A stretch of 61,184 nt of DNA from Bifidobacterium colobi (GTDB taxonomy: Bacteria > Actinomycetota > Actinomycetes > Actinomycetales > Bifidobacteriaceae): positions 1 to 61,184 of the forward strand of contig NZ_JAFEJU010000011.1 in the NCBI RefSeq assembly GCF_018555455.1, read 5' to 3'. The translations under genes were made by a program, and so were the position numbers. Each line of letters begins with the position of its first letter. Within the stretch, counting starts at the first letter, position 1. Shown piece after piece: positions 56,707 to 61,184 of the stretch. The notes under the pieces are model-generated. The model did no database searches. It was not told the DNA's origin and saw only the letters and a list, made by a program, of their open reading frames with translations.

Positions 56707-58041
56707 ATGTGCTCGTATTCGATTGATCGAAATGGCTGGCTACCAAGAAATCGCGGGTCAATAATTGTTCTCGTCTTTGTGATGCTGTGCGGGGTGTTGG
56801 GCATTCTGCTGGTGCGGCCGGGAACGACTGCGGACGTGTGGGCACATGTGTATCGAGTGGATGCGATGCTCAACGGCGATGTGCTGGCCCGACCGGTGCG
56901 GGCGACATCCGACTATCATCACGACGCAATGCGGAACATGGGTGGCTGGGTTAGTGGTGACGTAATCGCGTTCTCGCTGGTCAATGATCGCGATTACGTG
57001 TCCGGTTTGGTGGATCCGGTGTCCATCACCACCTGTTACGGGAGGCGGTGCGAGGTGCCGTTCAATAACACCGCTGTGTATCCGCCGTTTGCGTATCTGC
57101 CGCAGCTGGCTGCATTCGCCGTGGGACGACTTCTGCGATCGAGTACGACAATACAGTTCTATTTGGCCGAAATACTTCAGCTAGGTGTTTATTTTGCATC
57201 GGTATGTGCTTGCCTGCGGCTGTTGTCCGGGAACGTGTTGCGCTGGTTTCGATGGCTGGCCGGGTTGTTGGCCGTATGGATGGCGATGCCGTTCTCGTTC
57301 ATGTTTTCGCCCGACTCGACATTGGCGGCTTTGTCCCTGCCGCTGGCCTGTCTGATGGTGCGCTGCGTAGAAGGCAATCGCTTCAGTGCTAAGGATTGCG
57401 TTGTGCTGGTTTCAATCTCCGGAATCATTACATTGGCGAAGTTCGCTTATGCGCCATTTTTGCTCATGGTGCTATTGCCGATGGCTGTCTATCGTCGTAT
57501 GGACATACGTTCTCGTCTTATCCTTATCGGCGGATGTGCAATATCGGTTCTGTTGCTACTCGCATGGGTGAGCGTCGGGACCGGGTTCGCCACGAACCCA
57601 TCGCGCGTGTCATATGTCGAAGTGGTACGACGACGACAGGAGCTCCTAGCCGCCCCGCAACTGTTCCTGCTGCGGATGCTCTACAGTGTCATCCGGCTAC
57701 AGGGCTGGTCATGGTGGGAGCCGCCGCTGTTGCTCCTGTTCTGGACTCTTTCCATTATGGCTTTGACACTGACCGTGATCGCATGGCGCAAAAACCGCCG
57801 ATGCCTGCTGTTCTGGCTGACAGCATGGGTGGCGGCCGCAGGATGCGTGATGCTGATATACGTGGCAGTATGGATGCAGTTCACGCTCGATGGGCAACAA
57901 GGCGTCATAGGCATTAACAGCCGATACTTCTTGCCACTAGTACCCCTACTGGCCATGCAATGCGCCGCAGCATTGCAATCGATCCGCCAAGACATTGTGA
58001 ACAAGCCTGTTACAAGCGTTTTGCGCTCTCCAGCACCATGA
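56707..58041 (+). CDS. DUF2142-like polytopic membrane protein
   Basis: A 444-residue protein with about ten hydrophobic segments starting at residue 18 (GSIIVLVFVMLCGVLGILLV). An extracytoplasmic loop has paired Cys (TTCYGRRCEVPFNNTAVYPP), and the end ISSRYF-like signature reads INSRYFLPLVPLLAMQ, as in DUF2142 proteins linked to cell-surface glycan or polymer handling. I start at an internal ATG because the upstream ATG at 56608 lies inside a palindrome; neither has a good ribosome site. It is the main cargo of the island between the integrases. Confidence 0.65.
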   Translation: MCSYSIDRNGWLPRNRGSIIVLVFVMLCGVLGILLVRPGTTADVWAHVYRVDAMLNGDVLARPVRATSDYHHDAMRNMGGWVSGDVIAFSLVNDRDYVSGLVDPVSITTCYGRRCEVPFNNTAVYPPFAYLPQLAAFAVGRLLRSSTTIQFYLAEILQLGVYFASVCACLRLLSGNVLRWFRWLAGLLAVWMAMPFSFMFSPDSTLAALSLPLACLMVRCVEGNRFSAKDCVVLVSISGIITLAKFAYAPFLLMVLLPMAVYRRMDIRSRLILIGGCAISVLLLLAWVSVGTGFATNPSRVSYVEVVRRRQELLAAPQLFLLRMLYSVIRLQGWSWWEPPLLLLFWTLSIMALTLTVIAWRKNRRCLLFWLTAWVAAAGCVMLIYVAVWMQFTLDGQQGVIGINSRYFLPLVPLLAMQCAAALQSIRQDIVNKPVTSVLRSPAP

Positions 58042-58571
58042 ATATGTCCTGGCTGTCAGGAGCACAGAGGGGTGGGACCATTGAATCAAAAACCTCGTCC
58101 CTTTAGTTGATGCTGCAGGTAAGCAGTGGCGTTCAACTTTTGCCGAGTCAGAGCGCTGAACCCTTCGTCGCTGCTCGCTTCGCCGATGAATCAACCACGC
58201 CTTCTACGTTCTGCGGTCTGTGGGCTTTGACTAACATAGCCGGTCAGCGTACCGATAGCTTTCCGTGTCCCATCCGAAAGTCGGTAAGTGGTTGGAACCA
58301 TTGGCTTCCAGAACATTGAAGTCATCTTTAGATGACAGATTAGGCTTCAGGAGAGCGCCAGCTTCGCAGAGGCTTCATCATGGAGTTACTGCATCCGGAT
58401 GCGGCAATATCAATAGGACACCTATGGAGGTAATCATGAAGGCATTTGATAGCGCTTAACTTGATAAGTCAAGTGCACCAGGAAATACATCGACGATGAT
58501 CCGCATCAGCGGTTTCCATGAAAAGATAAAACGGCGCTCTATGTCAACGAAGACAAACTAAGGAGTCCAAA
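58042..58571. other. Leader region of the secreted-protein gene
   Basis: This 530-bp gap holds the palindrome AGTCATCTTTAGATGACA (58320-58337), two very short open frames with ribosome-like sites (17 codons from 58380, 7 codons from 58437 after TGGAGGTAATC) and the small palindrome ACTTGA-TAAG-TCAAGT (58459-58474). The short frames could be leader peptides of an attenuator. No larger gene is supported. Confidence 0.45.
58320..58337 (+). promoter_or_regulatory. TGTCATCT-type palindrome before the secreted-protein gene
   Basis: AGTCATCTTTAGATGACA is an exact repeat of the 18-mer at 56596-56613 and continues GATT in both. It is about 100 nt before the tiny leader frame and 235 nt before the secreted protein. 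Confidence 0.6.
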
Positions 58572-59096
58572 ATGAAGTACAGGTCGTTTGCCAGCAGGAT
58601 TTCCATCCTCATGGTGGTGCTAGTCTCCAGTATCGCGCTTGTGTTCGCGGGGACTGTTCCTACATATGCGGCAGAGGTTCAGCCGACTGCTGTCGCTGCC
58701 GAGGACGGTTCTATCATCTTTGAAGGTCTTGACCAGCTCAAGCCCGGAGAAAAACTCGAATATGTGACAACCACTGATTCGGGAGATCCCGTCACCATCG
58801 GAATCGAAAATGCTACAACGGCACGAGCCACAAAGAGGTGGAAGATCTATAGGGAGTGGCTGGCGTTTTATGATGGCTACTACATCAATATGTCCAACAA
58901 CAGAATTACCGGCACAGACAGTTGGTGGGTAAATCTAATTGGTGGAACCTATAGCGATCGTACCTTGACGCACACTGCGACAATGGCGGAGCAAAAGTAC
59001 ACATATAGCATCCAAGGCTGGGTCAGCGGAACTGCTTGGCTGCGTGCCGATGTTACCGGTTCTGGTAATAATGTCAAAGTTACGGACGGAATCTGA
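58572..59096 (+). CDS. Small secreted protein (174 aa)
   Basis: Starts MKYRSFASRISILMVVLVSS after AAGGAG, a clear signal peptide with cleavage near TYAAEV. The mature part is rich in Trp, Tyr and Thr with alternating beta-strand pattern (WKIYREWLAFYDGYYINMSN ... YTYSIQGWVSGTAWLRADVT), so a small all-beta domain is likely; it has no cysteine. It is followed at 2 nt by a 35-residue hydrophobic peptide gene. A bacteriocin-like or surface protein with a membrane partner is conceivable. The family is not recognised with confidence. Confidence 0.75.
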   Translation: MKYRSFASRISILMVVLVSSIALVFAGTVPTYAAEVQPTAVAAEDGSIIFEGLDQLKPGEKLEYVTTTDSGDPVTIGIENATTARATKRWKIYREWLAFYDGYYINMSNNRITGTDSWWVNLIGGTYSDRTLTHTATMAEQKYTYSIQGWVSGTAWLRADVTGSGNNVKVTDGI

Positions 59097-59098
59097 AA

Positions 59099-59206
59099 AT
59101 GAGCGAGATACTTGTCCCTATTGCCATAATTCTTAGTCTCGGAGTTGATGTGCTGGGAATCGTGGCTCTCATTTCTCTGATTCACTTCCTACATAAAAAG
59201 AGTTAG
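59099..59206 (+). CDS. Small hydrophobic membrane peptide (35 aa)
   Basis: Starts MSEILVPIAIILSLGVDVLG; nearly all of it is one membrane span, ending HFLHKKS. The ATG is 2 nt after the stop of the secreted protein, so it is translationally coupled, and a strong terminator follows. Such a pair, a secreted protein plus a short membrane protein, suggests an immunity, anchoring or chaperone role, which is inference. Too short for routine gene calling. Confidence 0.6.
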   Translation: MSEILVPIAIILSLGVDVLGIVALISLIHFLHKKS

Positions 59207-59227
59207 TCAACGGGACTAATGATTTTA

Positions 59228-59265
59228 ATGGTGGTTTGCGGAACTTAGCTTCCGCAAACCACCAT
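59228..59265. terminator. Strong terminator after the secreted-protein operon
   Basis: ATGGTGGTTTGCGGAA pairs perfectly with TTCCGCAAACCACCAT across a 6-nt loop, flanked by A/T-rich DNA on both sides. It closes the + operon and may also stop the integrase 2 transcript coming from the other side. Confidence 0.75.
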
Positions 59266-59373
59266 TATTGTTAGGTAATTCAAGCCTAGTTTATTGACTC
59301 ACGGCATATTGGGTGCTCTTCCAACTGTGTTTTGTTGGGTTTGGCAAACACTGTACCTATCTCGATGTCTTAT

Positions 59374-60618
59374 TCATTGCGCTGCTTTAATGAAGTCTTC
59401 GGCGAGTTGGTTGACGATCTGGTTGCGATGCTGGGCGACGATGCGCTGGTAGTGTTTGATGGCGACCTTCTCGCTGACGTGGCCGAGTTCATCCATGACC
59501 TCCCTCAGGGTGCCGCCCTTGAGCATGAGCAGGGTCGCGTGGCTCGCTCGCAGGGATTGGAAGGTCAGATCGGGTCGGCCGGCTTTCTCCCTGGCTTTGC
59601 GGAACTGGGCTTCCAAGGTGGTCTGGCTCATCACCGAGGCTCGTCTGGGGCGGAAGACCATGGCTTCCGGGTCCGTCCATTCGCAGTGTCTGAGCAGGTG
59701 GTCGTGAATCAGGGGAACGAGTCCGTCGGGGATGGGCACGGTGCGTCGGCTGGAGTCGGTCTTGGTCCTGGCGATGCGTGTCGAACCGCGATCCGCATAG
59801 CCCCTGTTGACGGAATGTCGCACGGTCAGGCGTTTGGCCTTCAGGTCGATGTCCTTGATCTGCAGACCGCACAGCTCACCGCAGCGGAGGCCTCCGACGA
59901 GCGTGGCGAGTATCACCGCCAGTCTCGTGTAGTCGGGCATGTTCTCCGCTATCAGTTTGAGTTCCAGCGGCGTGACCGGCGGAACGTCCTCCCTGACGGA
60001 TCGTGGCGCGGGTGGTATGGGCAGAATGAACGGGTTGTCGCGGATCAGCGGCGGGGAGCCGTCCATACTCATCTTCGTGGCGCTGGCAAACGCCGCCTTC
60101 AAGCGCATGCATGAGCGGCGGAACGCCCATTGCCCCTCAGGGTGCGGCGCGTCGTACCAGCGTTTGATGTCCTTCGGCGTGATCTCGATCAGGAGCTTGC
60201 CCTTGAAGCCCGGCATGAAGTGCGCGATGTCGAGATACAGGTTCCGGCGCGTGCCGCCGGCTATCCTCTCGCCGTTCGGCAGCCGGTACCCCTCCGCCCA
60301 CTGGGTCACGTAATCCTCGAACGAGATCAGGCTCGCGCGCTTCCTGCGGCGGCGTTCGGACGGATGGACCCATTCCTGGATGTTCTTGCGGTCCAGTTCC
60401 ACCAGATGCCGTTCCTCTTCGAGCCACTGGTGCGCCTCGTGCTCCATGTCCGGCTTGAACTGGCGCTGGACCTTCTTGCCCGGGCGCTTCGGGTCCGGGT
60501 ACCGCACCTGCCAGGCGACGAGATTGCCTGCGGTATCGTAGCGCGGCGTCACGGTGCCGAACCTGCTCCGCCGCCCCGGCGACGGCCCTGTACTGTCCTT
60601 CTTCGTCCTTGCGGACAT
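59374..60618 (-). CDS. Tyrosine recombinase / integrase 2
   Basis: A 414-residue integrase closely similar to integrase 1 through the arm-binding, core-binding and catalytic domains (shared PHPEGQWAFRRSCMR, TLVGGLRCGELCGL, LRASHATLLMLKGGTLREVM and ELGHVSEKVAI). Catalytic Arg, Lys (RTKTDS), His-x-x-Arg-equivalent, His and Tyr (IKHYQRI) are present. GC is high, like the transfer genes, so it is the better candidate for the ICE's own integrase. Its upstream side carries tandem AAAAATGCCACC repeats, likely arm-type sites. It reads away from the presumed right end. Confidence 0.94.
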   Translation of the reverse strand: MSARTKKDSTGPSPGRRSRFGTVTPRYDTAGNLVAWQVRYPDPKRPGKKVQRQFKPDMEHEAHQWLEEERHLVELDRKNIQEWVHPSERRRRKRASLISFEDYVTQWAEGYRLPNGERIAGGTRRNLYLDIAHFMPGFKGKLLIEITPKDIKRWYDAPHPEGQWAFRRSCMRLKAAFASATKMSMDGSPPLIRDNPFILPIPPAPRSVREDVPPVTPLELKLIAENMPDYTRLAVILATLVGGLRCGELCGLQIKDIDLKAKRLTVRHSVNRGYADRGSTRIARTKTDSSRRTVPIPDGLVPLIHDHLLRHCEWTDPEAMVFRPRRASVMSQTTLEAQFRKAREKAGRPDLTFQSLRASHATLLMLKGGTLREVMDELGHVSEKVAIKHYQRIVAQHRNQIVNQLAEDFIKAAQ

Positions 60619-60672
60619 GATGATGCTCCTTGTGCTGAATCCAAGATCGATGGCATGGCATAACGGCCTCGG

Positions 60673-60744
60673 AAAAATGCCACCAAAAATGCCACCAAGT
60701 GACCGAATACGTTCTCAGTGAGCCATTGCACCTAAAAATGCACC
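60673..60744. repeat. AAAAATGCCACC repeats upstream of integrase 2
   Basis: Two exact tandem copies (60673-60684 and 60685-60696) and a third lacking one base at 60734-60744. Direct repeats just upstream of a tyrosine integrase are typical arm-binding sites, which places the attachment region at about 60.7-60.8 kb. The only other full copy I noted is at 5897-5908. Confidence 0.6.
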
Positions 60745-60995
60745 TCTAGTGCCTTAGGCCTTGCAATCATTGAGGTTTAGGCTGATTCGATCACTCGTCA
60801 CAGGTCGTTTCGACCATCAGCCGCATGAAGATGACGCTAAGAAGCAACACTGCTTGCGTGTCTATTGGAAGAAAGCGGGAACCGTTGCTATGATTGATTT
60901 TGTAAATAATGAAGGTAAATTTATTTGCCCCCGGAGTGGTGGAGATGGACCTGTACGACGCTGGGCCGTATCCCCCTCTCTGGGGGTACTTCAAC

Positions 60996-61026
60996 AAAGA
61001 CCTCGGCCAAACGGTCGAGGTCTTTT
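60996..61026 (+). terminator. Rho-independent terminator in the right flank
   Basis: AAAGACCTCG pairs with CGAGGTCTTT across a 10-nt loop, ending in TTTT. Upstream, TTGGAA and TATGAT with an 18-nt spacer (near 60.87-60.90 kb) could start a transcript of about 130 nt containing a further GC-rich hairpin, so a small RNA is possible but not identified. No tRNA was found in the flank. Confidence 0.6.
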
Positions 61027-61042
61027 CATATGTTCATGTGCG

Positions 61043-61078
61043 GGTTATAGGAACTTTTGGGGTTATAGGAACTTTTGT
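61043..61078. repeat. Tandem 18-bp repeat
   Basis: GGTTATAGGAACTTTTGG is followed immediately by a second copy differing in its last base. It lies outside the presumed element end. No function can be assigned. Confidence 0.6.
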
Positions 61079-61093
61079 GGTGTTTTAGGTCGG

Positions 61094-61184
61094 TCAGAAT
61101 GGCCGAGATTTCGCGTGGCGTGGTTGCTGTTTATCGATTTCATGGATTTCGATGGCGTTGACGATTGCGTTGTCTAAGGCGTGG
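61094..61184 (-). CDS. Possible 3' end of a gene cut by the window edge
   Basis: On the minus strand an open frame of 29 codons enters from the right edge and ends HAKSRPF-stop; it includes DNAIVNAIEIHEIDKQ, which looks protein-like. Too little is visible to name it, and it could be chance. Confidence 0.25.
   Translation of the reverse strand, partial: HALDNAIVNAIEIHEIDKQQPRHAKSRPF

Noticed and set aside
60885..61026. Small RNA of the actinobacterial 6C type in the right flank
   Set aside because: A promoter-like pair and a terminator are present, but the C-runs lie in a stem rather than in loops as required; not enough to name it.
60780..61184. tRNA gene as integration target at the right end
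   Set aside because: No T-arm-like GGTTCRANTCC or cloverleaf could be found on either strand.

Overview
The window looks like a Bifidobacterium chromosome or a close actinobacterial relative. It is GC-rich (roughly 60%) and carries a WhiB regulator. It also has a lacS/lacZ/nagB/nagA block, ROK regulators, CUT1 sugar transporters without their own ATPase, an LAHTG-type sortase substrate and an actinobacterial-style conjugation module. Most of it appears to be one large integrative and conjugative element (ICE) or stacked elements carrying glycan-use cargo. Genus and element borders are inference; no database was consulted.

Layout. 0-4.8 kb: a plasmid/ICE-like maintenance block with small HTH proteins, an HTH replication-initiator-like protein, WhiB, ParA, a ribbon-helix-helix-like partner and small proteins, punctuated by three blocks of CAA/CAAGCAATC-rich repeats. 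4.9-6.0 kb: a frameshifted Abi_2/AbiF-type HEPN abortive infection gene with a candidate small hairpin RNA in front. 6.3-10.6 kb: a 1431-residue sortase-anchored adhesin. 10.7-19.1 kb: lacS (-), lacZ, nagB, nagA (+) and a LacI regulator (-), tied together by three copies of a GTAAA-N4-TTTAC operator. 19.6-26.3 kb: type IV secretion genes on + (Maff2-like, VirB6-like, PrgI/VirB3, VirB4, VirB1-like hydrolase, a membrane protein). 26.6-30.5 kb: an AT-rich foreign cassette on - (38-residue peptide gene, TPR protein, ABC ATPase, two ABC-2 permeases) sitting directly behind the coupling-protein gene. 30.6-42.6 kb: DNA processing genes on - (VirD4, SSB-like, ArdA, PcfB/DUF3801-like, relaxase, MobC, ParB, DUF4192) with a candidate oriT near 39.1 kb. 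43.1-52.5 kb: N-acetylhexosamine-glycan genes (broken binding protein, ROK repressor, ROK kinase, binding protein, two permeases, GH20). 52.7-54.7 kb: a two-component system with a frameshifted response regulator, and a small secreted-peptide gene. 54.9-60.6 kb: two paralogous tyrosine integrases enclosing a small AT-richer island. 60.7-61.2 kb: probable attachment region and flanking DNA.

How the parts fit. lacS/lacZ and the GH20/ABC cluster would feed galactose and GlcNAc from lactose- or LacNAc-containing glycans, with NagA/NagB finishing GlcNAc-6-phosphate. The T4SS, relaxase and coupling protein form the transfer machinery, although the coupling protein is frameshifted as sequenced. Two signals look new. 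First, four neighbouring ICE proteins end in the same short motif, T-L-x-x-I-R-x-R-A-x-x-R, plus a basic tail, suggesting a shared secretion or docking signal. Second, an 18-bp palindrome (TGTCATCT-TT-AGATGACA) lies about 70 nt upstream of both small peptide genes and recurs in the integrase island, suggesting a peptide/two-component regulon spread over the element.

Four genes (abi, virD4, a sugar-binding protein, the response regulator) are broken by single-base-scale frame changes. Three look like shortening of short homopolymers, so sequencing or assembly error must be weighed against real decay.
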